In this document: in pieces, positions 1 to 8,283 of the stretch
Position numbering within the stretch: position 1 is the stretch's first letter
Layout: each line of letters starts with the position of its first letter
Source: JAZDMK01 sp043800975
Lineage (GTDB): Bacteria > Bacteroidota > Bacteroidia > Bacteroidales > JAHJDW01
DNA: 44,231 nucleotides
Assembly: GCA_043800975.1 (NCBI GenBank)
Contig: JAZDMK010000277.1
Coordinates: 1 to 44,231, forward strand
Reading direction: 5' to 3'
Notes under the pieces: model-generated
The model's database searches: none
The model's input: the letters and a program-made list of their open reading frames with translations, nothing else
What the model was told of the DNA's origin: nothing
Position numbers and translations under genes: made by a program

Positions 1-1620
1 TATCAACTTTTGCTTCTCTCCATATTAAGTGGTGTTCTGCTTTATTTCTCATGGCCTGTGGCTGGCAGATCTATTCTGCTGTTTGTAGGTTTCATTCCTC
101 TTTTATTTATTGAAGATCATTTTTACAAGGCAAAAAAAAGCCTGAGCGGACTGAATGTTTTTGGATATTCTTACATCGCTTTTTTTATTTTTAACATAAC
201 CACTACCTGGTGGATCTATTACGCATCCTTCTTTGGAGCTGTGATGGCAATCTTTTTCAATTCGCTTTTCATGTCTTTGGTGATGGACTTTTTTCATCTT
301 GCCAAAAAACGCCTGGGGGAATGGGCCGGTTACTTATCACTCCTTTTCTTCTGGATCTCGTTCGAATACCTTCACATGGACTGGGATCTTTCGTGGCCGT
401 GGCTTACACTGGGAAATGGCTTTGCCATGGATTACACCTGGATACAATGGTACGAATACACCGGAGCATTAGCTGGTTCACTTTGGGTTTTGGTTGTTAA
501 CATTCTTCTTTTTCATTTCTTCAAAAAAATGTTTGCAACTACATTTCGTGTATCATACCTATGGCTCGTTTCCGGCGTTCTGACCGTTGCACTTCCCATT
601 TTGTTTTCTTTATGGATGTATCATTCTTATGAAGAAAAGGGCGATGCTGCCAACGTTGTGGTTGTTCAACCCAACATTGATCCTTATCACGAAAAGTTTA
701 GCGGAATGACATCCAACAAACAACTCGATAAACTTCTCCATCTTGCCAACGAAAAAACAGATGATAAAACTGATTTTTTAATTGGTCCTGAAACAGCTAT
801 TCCCCAAGGCATCTGGGAGCTTGAAGTAAACGAAACATGGAGTATGGATTCCATACGCAAATTGACAAATAAATTTCCCCGATTACGTGTAGTGCTGGGT
901 CTGGCTTCTTACAAATTATTTAATCCCGGCGAACCACTTTCCATAACAGCCCGCCCCCATAAAGAAAACGGAGAAGTAGTTTATTATTATGATGAATGTA
1001 ACACAGCAATGTATCTGTGTCCCGGAAAAAGTCCGCAGTTTTATCATAAATCAAAACTTGTCCCTGGCGTAGAAATGATGCCATTTCCAAGGTATTTAAA
1101 GTTTCTGGAATCGTTTGCCCTTGATCTGGGCGGCTCTGTTGGCAGCCTTGGCAAACAAGATGAACGAACTGTGTTCGACGGAGGAGATAAATTTAAAATC
1201 GCTCCTGTTATCTGTTATGAATCTATCTATGGAGAGTACGTAGGCGAATACGTTCGCAATGGCGCCAATCTGATTTTCATTATTACAAACGACGGTTGGT
1301 GGGGAGATACTCCTGGTTACCGTCAGCACTGCGCATACGGGCGCTTAAGAGCCATCGAAATGAGGCGCAGTATTGCACGTAGCGCAAACACCGGCATTTC
1401 TTGTTTCATCAATCAGCGTGGCGATATAATTTCTCCAACACAATGGTGGCAGGCAGATGTGATTCGCGGAAAAATTCTCGCCAACAACGAAATGACTTTC
1501 TATGCCAAAAACGGCGATTATATTGCACACGCTTTCCTATACGTATCAGCACTTGTGCTACTGATGCAGATTTTTTACTGGGCAAGAAAAAAATGGTTTT
1601 TAAAATCCCTTGAGAAGTAG
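1..1620 (+). CDS. lnt: Apolipoprotein N-acyltransferase, 5' end outside the window
   Basis: Transfers the third acyl chain to the N-terminal cysteine of apolipoproteins in the inner membrane, the last step of lipoprotein maturation. The reading frame is open from base 1, so the gene starts upstream; 539 residues are visible, close to the family's full length. The first half holds several hydrophobic membrane segments; the second half is a carbon-nitrogen hydrolase domain with the expected triad: Glu in IGPETAIPQ, Lys in YHKSKLVPGVE and Cys in PVICYESIYGE. A last hydrophobic segment lies near the C terminus (FLYVSALVLLMQIFYWA). The gene overlaps the 3' end of the convergent SDR gene by 21 bases. 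The TTG at base 10 is not a convincing start. Identification is firm from the motifs and the membrane-plus-hydrolase architecture. Confidence 0.95.
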   Translation, partial: YQLLLLSILSGVLLYFSWPVAGRSILLFVGFIPLLFIEDHFYKAKKSLSGLNVFGYSYIAFFIFNITTTWWIYYASFFGAVMAIFFNSLFMSLVMDFFHLAKKRLGEWAGYLSLLFFWISFEYLHMDWDLSWPWLTLGNGFAMDYTWIQWYEYTGALAGSLWVLVVNILLFHFFKKMFATTFRVSYLWLVSGVLTVALPILFSLWMYHSYEEKGDAANVVVVQPNIDPYHEKFSGMTSNKQLDKLLHLANEKTDDKTDFLIGPETAIPQGIWELEVNETWSMDSIRKLTNKFPRLRVVLGLASYKLFNPGEPLSITARPHKENGEVVYYYDECNTAMYLCPGKSPQFYHKSKLVPGVEMMPFPRYLKFLESFALDLGGSVGSLGKQDERTVFDGGDKFKIAPVICYESIYGEYVGEYVRNGANLIFIITNDGWWGDTPGYRQHCAYGRLRAIEMRRSIARSANTGISCFINQRGDIISPTQWWQADVIRGKILANNEMTFYAKNGDYIAHAFLYVSALVLLMQIFYWARKKWFLKSLEK

Positions 1621-2601
1621 TTCTGCCGTATTATTAATGCAGTCGTTCACAGGTGAAAATTTAAAATTAACTGCTTTCTTAATTTTTTCGTTGTTGTATT
1701 TGTAAGTCCTGAAAGCTGTATTAACCGTCTCTTTTGATATTCGTGCCGATGAGCTGCTGAAAAAGGAACGTATCGCTTCCAGCCTTACTGCAAAGGACGC
1801 AGCTGATTTTGAAATACCCACATGCGGTGCTTTTACTGTGAGTGCCGCAGCCATTCTACTAAATAAATCTTCGTACGAAATATCTTCTGCTGAAACAATA
1901 AAACGTTCTCCGGAAATTTCTGAATTCATAAGTTCTTGCATCGAACGCACAACATCATCCACGCATACATAGCCATTCATTCCGGGTGTATAATATTTCA
2001 ATCCGTTTTTCACAAGATTAAACAAAGCAGGACTACCGTTTTTCCAGTCACCGGCGCCTAGGATAACAGCAGGATTTACAATTACTGCATTCAGGCCTTC
2101 CGCAATGCCGCGCCACACTTCCAATTCACCTTTCCATTTGCTTTTCGAATAATTCGAATTGTCTGAAGATTCTTCCCATAACGTTTCTTCATCAAACAAT
2201 CCGGTAGCCGCGTTTCTTCCCAGCGTGGCAATAGAGCTGACATGACAGAATTTCTGAACATTCAGTGCCAATGCAGCATTCACAACATGGGCCGTTCCGC
2301 CTGCATTGATTTCCATCATTCTCTTTTTGTCCTTTTTTAAAAAAGAAACCACCGAGGCACAATGATAAACCTGTGTTGCCGATTGCATGGCATCTTCCAC
2401 AGAAAAATATTCACATACATCTCCTTCTGCCCAACGGATGTTCGAAAATTTATTTTCTACGCCATGCAGCCTGAATATTTTTTCAGTTAAGGCTGCTGAA
2501 GAACCTTTCCGTTTTAAAGCGACGATCTCATCATTCCCTTTCGAAAGTGAAGCCAGCAAATGTGATCCTAAAAATCCGGTTCCTCCGGTTACAAATATCA
2601 T
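1600..2601 (-). CDS. Extended SDR NAD-dependent epimerase/dehydratase or reductase
   Basis: A 333-residue extended short-chain dehydrogenase/reductase. The Rossmann glycine motif GGTGFLGSHL is at residues 6-15, and the catalytic Tyr-x-x-x-Lys is in SNYSKSKWKGE near residue 150. The order of motifs resembles dihydroflavonol-4-reductase-like or nucleoside-diphosphate-sugar epimerase proteins common in Bacteroidota. The substrate cannot be told from sequence. The gene converges on lnt with a 21-base overlap. Upstream, TTTG at 2634-2637 (minus strand), 20 bases, then TACTTTTA at 2613-2606 resembles a Bacteroidota promoter with one mismatch; it would give an almost leaderless mRNA. Confidence 0.85.
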   Translation of the reverse strand: MIFVTGGTGFLGSHLLASLSKGNDEIVALKRKGSSAALTEKIFRLHGVENKFSNIRWAEGDVCEYFSVEDAMQSATQVYHCASVVSFLKKDKKRMMEINAGGTAHVVNAALALNVQKFCHVSSIATLGRNAATGLFDEETLWEESSDNSNYSKSKWKGELEVWRGIAEGLNAVIVNPAVILGAGDWKNGSPALFNLVKNGLKYYTPGMNGYVCVDDVVRSMQELMNSEISGERFIVSAEDISYEDLFSRMAAALTVKAPHVGISKSAASFAVRLEAIRSFFSSSSARISKETVNTAFRTYKYNNEKIKKAVNFKFSPVNDCINNTAELLLKGF

Positions 2602-2656
2602 GGAGTAAAAGTATGCAAAAGGAAATATCCTTGCAAATGAAAAGAGATGAGGGAAT

Positions 2657-2753
2657 GTTATTAGTTAATCGTTATTGGTTATTAAGTTTTTCTTCGGGCT
2701 TCAGACTTCCAACACAAAAGAATTTCTTCTGACTTCTGTCTTCCGACTTCGAG
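2657..2753. repeat. Two degenerate heptamer tandem arrays
   Basis: Four consecutive 7-base units GTTATTA, GTTAATC, GTTATTG, GTTATTA occupy 2657-2684. A second family follows with units CTTCGGG, CTTCAGA, CTTCCAA (2692-2712) and, after a 13-base break, CTTCTGA, CTTCTGT, CTTCCGA, CTTCGAG (2726-2753). The period is exactly seven bases in every block. A related array in the opposite orientation lies on the other side of tyrS. Confidence 0.8.
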
Positions 2754-2893
2754 CTTTATTCTATGTGTTAAAAGAAAACGAAAAGCCTTAGCTACCGCAT
2801 GCATAATCATCCGTCATCCTGCTAGAGCGTTAAACGTTAATCAATAAGTTTTTCACTACTATTTCCTGCTGAATAAAAAAAGCATGAAAATGC

Positions 2894-2901
2894 TATCTTT
2901 G
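2894..2901 (+). promoter_or_regulatory. Predicted -7 box of the tyrS promoter
   Basis: TATCTTTG fits the Bacteroidota TAnnTTTG -7 element and is followed by GC as is common. Transcription would start near 2908, 17 bases before the tyrS ATG. I see no clear TTTG -33 element at the usual distance. Confidence 0.6.
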
Positions 2902-2924
2902 CCAAAAGAATAAATTTTACAGTC

Positions 2925-4202
2925 ATGAAAAATTTTGCAGGTGAACTTCAATGGCGGGGAATGATGCACGACATAATGCCAGGCACAGAAGAACTTTTAA
3001 TGAAAGAAGTTACCTCAGGTTATATCGGCTTTGATCCTACTTCCGATTCACTGCACGTAGGAAGCATGGCGCAAATTATGACGTTAATATTTTTTCAGCT
3101 GGCTGGCCACAAACCCTTCGCATTGGTGGGCGGTGCCACAGGCATGGTAGGCGACCCTTCTGGAAAATCGCAGGAAAGAAATTTACTGAATGAAGACGAG
3201 CTCCGATATAATGAAAGTTGCATTCGCAAACAGCTTGAAAAATTTCTTGATTTCAATTGCGGTTTGAACAGTGCAGAAATGGTGAACAACTACGATTGGT
3301 TTAAGGATTATTCTTTTCTTCATTTTATTCGTGATGTTGGAAAGCATCTTTCCATTAATTACATGATGGCAAAGGATTCCGTGCAGAACCGTCTGGAGAA
3401 TGGAATGTCGTTTACCGAATTCAGTTATCAGCTGGTGCAGGGTTACGATTTTTACTGGCTCTGGAAAAACAGAAACTGCAAGCTGCAAATGGGCGGCTCC
3501 GATCAGTGGGGAAACATTGTTACCGGAACGGAACTGATACGCCGCATGTCGGCAGGAAATGCATTTGCTCTAACGACACAACTGATCAAAAAAGCCGATG
3601 GAACTAAATTCGGAAAAACAGAATCCGGCAACATCTGGCTCGATCCGAAAAAAACATCGCCCTATGCTTTCTATCAATTCTGGCTCAACAGCAGCGATGC
3701 CGATGCAGCCGCTTTCATTAAAACTTTTACACTGAATGAAAAAGAAGAGATTGATGTACTGATAGCACAGCATACGCTGGCCCCGCACGAACGGGCGTTG
3801 CAGAAAGCATTAGCCAAAGATATTACTTGCCGCGTTCATTCCGAAAACGATTACAACCAATCGCTGGAAGCCTCCGAAATTCTTTTTGGAAAAGGCACTA
3901 CCGAAATGCTGATGAAGCTCGACGAAGGCATGCTTCTTTCCGTTTTTGAAGGCGTTCCGCAAAGTGATATTTCAAAATCGGTGATAGAAAATAAAATAAA
4001 CATTGTTGATTTTCTCACCGACAACACCGGCATCTTCCCTTCCAAAGGTGAAGCCCGCCGCATGCTGAAAGACAACGGCATTTCGATCAACAAACAAAAA
4101 GTAACCGAAGAATATTCTGTCAGCACAAACGATCTGATAAACCAGCGCTATGTATTGGTGCAAAAGGGAAAAAAGAATTATTATTTGGTGAAGGTTGTTT
4201 GA
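2925..4202 (+). CDS. tyrS: Tyrosyl-tRNA synthetase
   Basis: Charges tRNA-Tyr with tyrosine in the cytoplasm; class I aminoacyl-tRNA synthetase of 425 residues, the normal size for bacterial TyrRS. The nucleotide-binding HIGH signature appears as HVGS within GFDPTSDSLHVGS (residues about 35-47), and the KMSKS counterpart is KFGKT in GTKFGKTESGN. GGSDQWGN, the tyrosine-pocket region, is intact. The C terminus carries an S4-like RNA-binding domain (from about residue 360, GEARRMLKDNGISINKQKV). The gene stands alone with its own predicted promoter and is bracketed by heptamer repeats. Confidence 0.97.
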   Translation: MKNFAGELQWRGMMHDIMPGTEELLMKEVTSGYIGFDPTSDSLHVGSMAQIMTLIFFQLAGHKPFALVGGATGMVGDPSGKSQERNLLNEDELRYNESCIRKQLEKFLDFNCGLNSAEMVNNYDWFKDYSFLHFIRDVGKHLSINYMMAKDSVQNRLENGMSFTEFSYQLVQGYDFYWLWKNRNCKLQMGGSDQWGNIVTGTELIRRMSAGNAFALTTQLIKKADGTKFGKTESGNIWLDPKKTSPYAFYQFWLNSSDADAAAFIKTFTLNEKEEIDVLIAQHTLAPHERALQKALAKDITCRVHSENDYNQSLEASEILFGKGTTEMLMKLDEGMLLSVFEGVPQSDISKSVIENKINIVDFLTDNTGIFPSKGEARRMLKDNGISINKQKVTEEYSVSTNDLINQRYVLVQKGKKNYYLVKVV

Positions 4203-4226
4203 TTTTTCCCGAATAATATTTCTTGC

Positions 4227-4254
4227 CCGAAGTCGGGAGACCGAAGGCCGAAAT
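4227..4254. repeat. Short heptamer array, same family as upstream of tyrS, inverted
   Basis: Four 7-base units CCGAAGT, CGGGAGA, CCGAAGG, CCGAAAT lie between the convergent tyrS and T9SS cargo gene. On the minus strand the consensus is ACTTCGG, a rotation of the CTTCGGA-type heptamer at 2692-2753. Confidence 0.65.
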
Positions 4255-4277
4255 GAAAATGTTTTAACTTTTTTGAT

Positions 4278-5765
4278 TTATTTAATTACAATGATTCTTT
4301 TCGAAACAGAAGGTCTATTATTAAATTCAAAAATTGCAAAATACAAGCCAGCGTTCAGAGTACGAATATCTATTACACATCCCTTATCAGAGATTTTTTC
4401 TGTCAACAATTTTTGACCTTGCAAATTGATTATTGAAACTCCAGAAATTGGAATATAAGAAGACACTTGAATGAAATCAGCTGCAGGGTTAGGTGAAACA
4501 ACTATTGATATAGAAGTATTTAAATTTTCTGAAGCCGATAAAATAAGTTCAGTTCCGCAAGCAATTCCATTTTTCTTAAAATAAACAATGCTTTCATTTT
4601 CCCATTCAATATCAGAAAACCATAATACCCACTTATCATGATAATAAACACCTATGCCTTCAACATATTTGAATTCGGTTTCTGGTGGCGGACCACCTGT
4701 ATCATACTGCCCCCAGCAATTATCGATTGCACAATATTTCAAATTGTTATTTGAATATTCAGTAGCAGTCCATAAATACTCCCCACAATAATTGACAACA
4801 GAGAAACTGTGGTCAGCCCCATTTGTTTGCTGATAATTTTCGGGGCCTTTAAACTGTTCATAGGGTAAAGACTGGACAACATAGTGCTTGTGGAATTTTA
4901 GGCTTATTGTATCAATCGTTTCATAAGTTGAATCAACATAAAAAAGTGTTTGCCTTACTGAATAAATCATAGAATCCAATGTAACATTCCGGCTGAGAAT
5001 TTCATATTTTCGAAAGCGATCATAATTTAACCAAGGCGGATAGTTGCTATAACTTTTTATTTCCCTGTATTGAATTATATCACCAGGTTGATAATCATAT
5101 AGTTTTTCATTTGTCAGCGCGTAAAGCCCTGCAGAATGATTCTCATCACCAATGGCTGATATAGGCTGTAGAGTATCGGGGAAAAAACCGATTTCAAAAA
5201 AACGGATAAACCCTAAATTTTTTCCGGTTATGATGTATTGCTGATTTAGTATTGAACCTATTGGATTTCCCAGAAGATCGGTGTGTAATATTTTATAAAA
5301 GCGTGCTGAATCTATGATTCCGAAAAATGAAATTGTATCAGATTTTTCATATAGAGTCGAAAATTCCTGAGTTGCATCTATAAAAAAGGAAACCGTATCA
5401 GTTGGATCTGTGTTAAAAGTAAAATTGATTGAATCGTTTACATTCGTGTAAAAACGATAGTTGTTTATATTGTTGTAAATAATTTTTCTTCCTATCCAGG
5501 ATGGAACATCCATAGGATTACAATTAGCTGAACCCCAAAACTGGCATGTATCACTAATTATCTGTGTACTGTTAATATTAAAGAAATTGAAATAAACCGA
5601 ATCACTTCCATTACTGATTACTGAATCGAGTGAAAGGCTATGGCTTTTTTGATTTACCGGGAATTCTGAAAATAGTTTTTTATCTCCCGCATGAAACAAC
5701 TTGTAATTTTGAGCTATCAGGTTGTGGGAGAAAAATAATAACAGGAGAATTAAGATTTTTTTCAT
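4278..5765 (-). CDS. Secreted protein with T9SS type A sorting domain, function unknown
   Basis: A 495-residue protein with an N-terminal signal peptide (MKKILILLLLFFSHNLIAQ). The last 75 residues look like a T9SS type A sorting domain, beginning VVSPNPAADFIQVSS and ending with a basic tail VSKRIIVIK; such proteins are exported by Sec, then carried across the outer membrane by the type IX system and usually attached or released. The middle section is rich in Tyr, Asn and Ser and shows no domain I recognise. A -7-like box TAACTTTG lies at 5804-5797 on the minus strand, about 30 bases before the ATG. porU and porV at the right end of this window encode part of the machinery that would handle it. 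Confidence 0.8.
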   Translation of the reverse strand: MKKILILLLLFFSHNLIAQNYKLFHAGDKKLFSEFPVNQKSHSLSLDSVISNGSDSVYFNFFNINSTQIISDTCQFWGSANCNPMDVPSWIGRKIIYNNINNYRFYTNVNDSINFTFNTDPTDTVSFFIDATQEFSTLYEKSDTISFFGIIDSARFYKILHTDLLGNPIGSILNQQYIITGKNLGFIRFFEIGFFPDTLQPISAIGDENHSAGLYALTNEKLYDYQPGDIIQYREIKSYSNYPPWLNYDRFRKYEILSRNVTLDSMIYSVRQTLFYVDSTYETIDTISLKFHKHYVVQSLPYEQFKGPENYQQTNGADHSFSVVNYCGEYLWTATEYSNNNLKYCAIDNCWGQYDTGGPPPETEFKYVEGIGVYYHDKWVLWFSDIEWENESIVYFKKNGIACGTELILSASENLNTSISIVVSPNPAADFIQVSSYIPISGVSIINLQGQKLLTEKISDKGCVIDIRTLNAGLYFAIFEFNNRPSVSKRIIVIK

Positions 5766-5796
5766 GCCTTTAAAATTAGCACTTTGTTATTCAGAC

Positions 5797-5804
5797 CAAA
5801 GTTA
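5797..5804 (-). promoter_or_regulatory. Predicted -7 box for the 4278-5765 gene
   Basis: Minus-strand TAACTTTG matches TAnnTTTG; the predicted start of transcription is about 25 bases before the start codon at 5765. No convincing -33 element was found. Confidence 0.45.
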
Positions 5805-5873
5805 TAGAAAATAGGTTGCAATCCTATCTTTTGATTTCTTTTCTATTACATTTTGACATTATCCATTTTCCAC

Positions 5874-5904
5874 AAAAAAAGCCCAGTCTCTCGACCGGGC
5901 TTTT
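5874..5904 (-). terminator. Rho-independent terminator of the 5925-7256 gene
   Basis: Minus-strand hairpin: AAAAGCCC pairs with GGGCTTTT, a single mismatch, then GTC/GAC closing a four-base loop, followed by a run of T. It lies 20 bases after the stop codon of the leftward T9SS cargo gene. Confidence 0.85.
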
Positions 5905-5924
5905 CTACTATAAAAAGAAAAATC

Positions 5925-7256
5925 TTATTCAACAATAAAACGGCGTGTTCCTGTGGTGCCATCTTCGTTGATCAGCTGCAACAAATACAATCCGGGAAGG
6001 AATGATGTTGTGTTCAGCTGTATGTTGCTTTCATTCACAAGGCGTGTAGAAACAACTTTGCCCTGTACATCTGTTATAATAACCTGAGCAATATTTTTTG
6101 ACGACTGAATATTCAGAACATCAGTAGCAGGATTAGGATACAGATTGAAAGTTGAATTTGCCGATTCGTTGATTCCTGAAATCAATTCAACATCCGCAGC
6201 ATTCCGTGGTTCAATGCGGAACTTGCTGTATGTGTAATATACCAGCCCGGTTACGTTGTAATGCGCACCAATGGTAGGAGTAAAGAATGCAAACAGGTTA
6301 TCCATATGAACTGAATCAGTTCCGTTTTTAGCATTCCAGTATCCATATGAATCCAAACCAATCGTGTCACAAGCAACAACATCCAGTACTTTAATTAAAG
6401 TTCCTTCAAAATTTTCAGTGTTCGATTGCGCTGCAGTTACTACAATTGGCGATTGAATGGTGTTTCCAGAATTTTTAATAATGAAGTTTGCAACGTTTTT
6501 CAATTCGGTTAAGCCCATGTATTCCGTTACCAACGCCGTCAGGGTTACGCTGTCACCAACAACCGGAAGGTTTACGGCATCATAAACATAAATACCGTTC
6601 CATGCACCGTTACCATCCTGTAGGAAGTAACCGCCGCCATATTTAGCTACAACCACACCATGTGTGTTTACAACCTGATTGTTCAGTGGTGAATCTCCGG
6701 ATGGGTTTGTTGTATACTGAATATCATAAAGGCTAACATTGGAAGTAGTAGCTGTAGTTATTGATACATCATCAATCTGAAGCTGATCGAAATCACTAAG
6801 CGTGTTGCGGAAAGAGAAAATAAATTCAGCAGTAGAAGAGTTCGTATCAGATGTCACAGTCTGTGTTTGCTGTGTCCATGTAGCTGAATTTACAATTATA
6901 TAGCTGTTATAAAGATATCCGGTAGTGCCGGAAGGATCGCTTGTCCAAAGTCCGGTGCGAACTTCACCGTGACCGCGTACCCAGAATGTAATCGTGTAGC
7001 TTTGTCCGGTTGTGATGGTTTGAGCAGCAGTAGTAAGACGTTTGTGTGATGTAGTACCGCTGTATATCCGGCAGGCATAGGTGCCGCCATGCACGTTGGT
7101 TGTGTATTGAGCAGTGCTGTCAATAGCCAGACTGGTTTTAACACCGGTGAAGCCAACAGGGCGCGTACCCGACCATGTTTCCATATCGCAGGTGAATTGC
7201 GCGCTGGCAGCGGTTACAATCATTGATGCAAATAAAAAAGTAAATAATTTTTTCAT
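5925..7256 (-). CDS. Secreted T9SS cargo protein with carbohydrate-binding-like and OB-like domains
   Basis: 443 residues if the ATG at 7256 is used. This start gives a clean signal peptide (MKKLFTFLFASMIVTAASAQ) and sits just after a TATTTTTG promoter-like box; an ATG 33 bases upstream would place the start inside that box. Residues about 20-160 read like a beta-sandwich carbohydrate-binding module (TCDMETWSGTRPVGF, then repeated Ser/Thr-rich strands). Residues about 170-340 resemble the OB-fold-like segment found in secreted nucleases and other exported Bacteroidota proteins (GGYFLQDGNGAWNGIYVYD). The C terminus is a T9SS type A sorting domain starting LYPNPATDVLNIQSS. No catalytic domain is visible, so a binding or cell-surface role is inferred only. 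Confidence 0.8.
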   Translation of the reverse strand: MKKLFTFLFASMIVTAASAQFTCDMETWSGTRPVGFTGVKTSLAIDSTAQYTTNVHGGTYACRIYSGTTSHKRLTTAAQTITTGQSYTITFWVRGHGEVRTGLWTSDPSGTTGYLYNSYIIVNSATWTQQTQTVTSDTNSSTAEFIFSFRNTLSDFDQLQIDDVSITTATTSNVSLYDIQYTTNPSGDSPLNNQVVNTHGVVVAKYGGGYFLQDGNGAWNGIYVYDAVNLPVVGDSVTLTALVTEYMGLTELKNVANFIIKNSGNTIQSPIVVTAAQSNTENFEGTLIKVLDVVACDTIGLDSYGYWNAKNGTDSVHMDNLFAFFTPTIGAHYNVTGLVYYTYSKFRIEPRNAADVELISGINESANSTFNLYPNPATDVLNIQSSKNIAQVIITDVQGKVVSTRLVNESNIQLNTTSFLPGLYLLQLINEDGTTGTRRFIVE

Positions 7257-7278
7257 AACTCTGTTTTTAGATTTTGTA

Positions 7279-7286
7279 CAAAAATA
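7279..7286 (-). promoter_or_regulatory. Predicted -7 box for the 5925-7256 gene
   Basis: Minus-strand TATTTTTG matches TAnnTTTG and lies 22 bases before the ATG at 7256. It supports that start over the ATG at 7289. Confidence 0.5.
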
Positions 7287-7395
7287 CATCTTTAATGAAT
7301 CGGTATTTTGAGATGATGTTAATAATAGGTTTTGTTAATATTATTTAAAATGCAACTCAAATCTGAAAGCATACAGGTAGAAATATTGACCGAAT

Positions 7396-7403
7396 TATCT
7401 TTG
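7396..7403 (+). promoter_or_regulatory. Candidate -7 box for the 7544-10886 operon
   Basis: TATCTTTG followed by CACCC is a good -7 match. A second candidate, TACCTTTG at 7420-7427, has TTTG 16 bases upstream. Either would give an untranslated leader of about 100-135 bases before the GTG at 7544. The second candidate lies in sequence resembling the CGCAAAG-type repeats seen near 21650, so it may be coincidental. Confidence 0.4.
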
Positions 7404-7543
7404 CACCCTTTATTTGTATTACCTTTGCGCTTCTTTGTGGTTAAAGAAACGAAAATTATAAACCGAAAAACATTTTCCAAATTCAGTTTATAGTATGAAT
7501 TTTTCTCGATAAATTTTTTAATTTTGACCCAAATCTATAGACC

Positions 7544-8278
7544 GTGTCAGATAGTCTCGTTATAATACCAACATACAACGAAAAGGAGAACATCGAAAAA
7601 ATCATCCGTAAGGTTTTTTCCCTTCCCTTTTCTTTTCAAGTGTTGATCATCGATGATGGCTCTCCTGATGGTACTGCTGAGATTGTTCGATTACTTTTAA
7701 GAGAATTTCCCGGTCAGCTTCACATGGAAGAAAGAAAAGGCAAGCTCGGACTGGGAACCGCGTATATTCATGGGTTCCGCTGGGCCTTACAACGCGATTA
7801 TGAATTTATTTTCGAAATGGATGCCGATTTCTCTCACAATCCCGAAGATCTGATCAAGCTTCGTCAGGCCTGTGTCGACGGAGCTTCTCTTGCAATCGGC
7901 TCACGCTATATCCGTGGCGTAAATGTTGTCAACTGGCCGATGGGCCGCGTTTTGATGTCCTATTACGCATCCAAATACGTGCGCATCATAACCGGTATGA
8001 AAATAAAAGATACAACGGCCGGCTTTAAATGTTATCGCAGAAAAGTGCTTGAAACCATCGACCTTTCACGAATCCGCTTTATGGGCTATGCATTTCAGAT
8101 CGAAATGAAATTCACTACCTGGAAACATAAATTCCCGATTATTGAAGTGCCTATCATCTTTACTGACCGCACCGAAGGTCAGTCAAAAATGAGTAAAAGA
8201 ATATTCCGCGAAGCTATTTTTGGAGTTATTCAACTTAAAGTGCGTAGCTGGTTTAGAAAATACCCCAAAGCATCCTGA
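7544..8278 (+). CDS. Polyprenyl/dolichyl-phosphate mannose synthase-like GT2 glycosyltransferase
   Basis: A 244-residue family 2 glycosyltransferase resembling DPM1-type polyprenol-monophosphomannose synthases. These make a lipid-linked sugar donor on the cytoplasmic face of the membrane. Visible motifs are IPTYNEKENI near the N terminus, IDDGSPDGT for nucleotide-sugar binding, the DxD-like EMDADFSHNP, and GSRYIRG. There is no C-terminal membrane domain, so it is the short soluble type. The start codon is GTG. It is followed five bases later by pyrC and heads an apparent four-gene operon. The actual sugar and lipid are not determined by sequence. Confidence 0.88.
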   Translation: MSDSLVIIPTYNEKENIEKIIRKVFSLPFSFQVLIIDDGSPDGTAEIVRLLLREFPGQLHMEERKGKLGLGTAYIHGFRWALQRDYEFIFEMDADFSHNPEDLIKLRQACVDGASLAIGSRYIRGVNVVNWPMGRVLMSYYASKYVRIITGMKIKDTTAGFKCYRRKVLETIDLSRIRFMGYAFQIEMKFTTWKHKFPIIEVPIIFTDRTEGQSKMSKRIFREAIFGVIQLKVRSWFRKYPKAS

Positions 8279-8283
8279 TTACT

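Larger units (their letters stand above)
2602..2924. other. Intergenic region between divergent SDR gene and tyrS
   Basis: No gene of convincing length is present. The region holds two sets of degenerate 7-bp tandem repeats (2657-2684 and 2692-2753), low-complexity AT-rich sequence, and the likely tyrS promoter at its right end. The only open frame of note (2547-2732) crosses from the antisense of the SDR gene into the repeats and is not credible. Confidence 0.7.

Noticed and set aside
10..30. Start of lnt at the TTG at base 10
   Set aside because: The frame is open to base 1 and continues with hydrophobic residues, so the gene simply enters from the left.
210..500. Alternative-frame and antisense open frames over lnt and, similarly, over most other genes
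   Set aside because: They lie fully inside well-supported genes and show no recognisable protein features.
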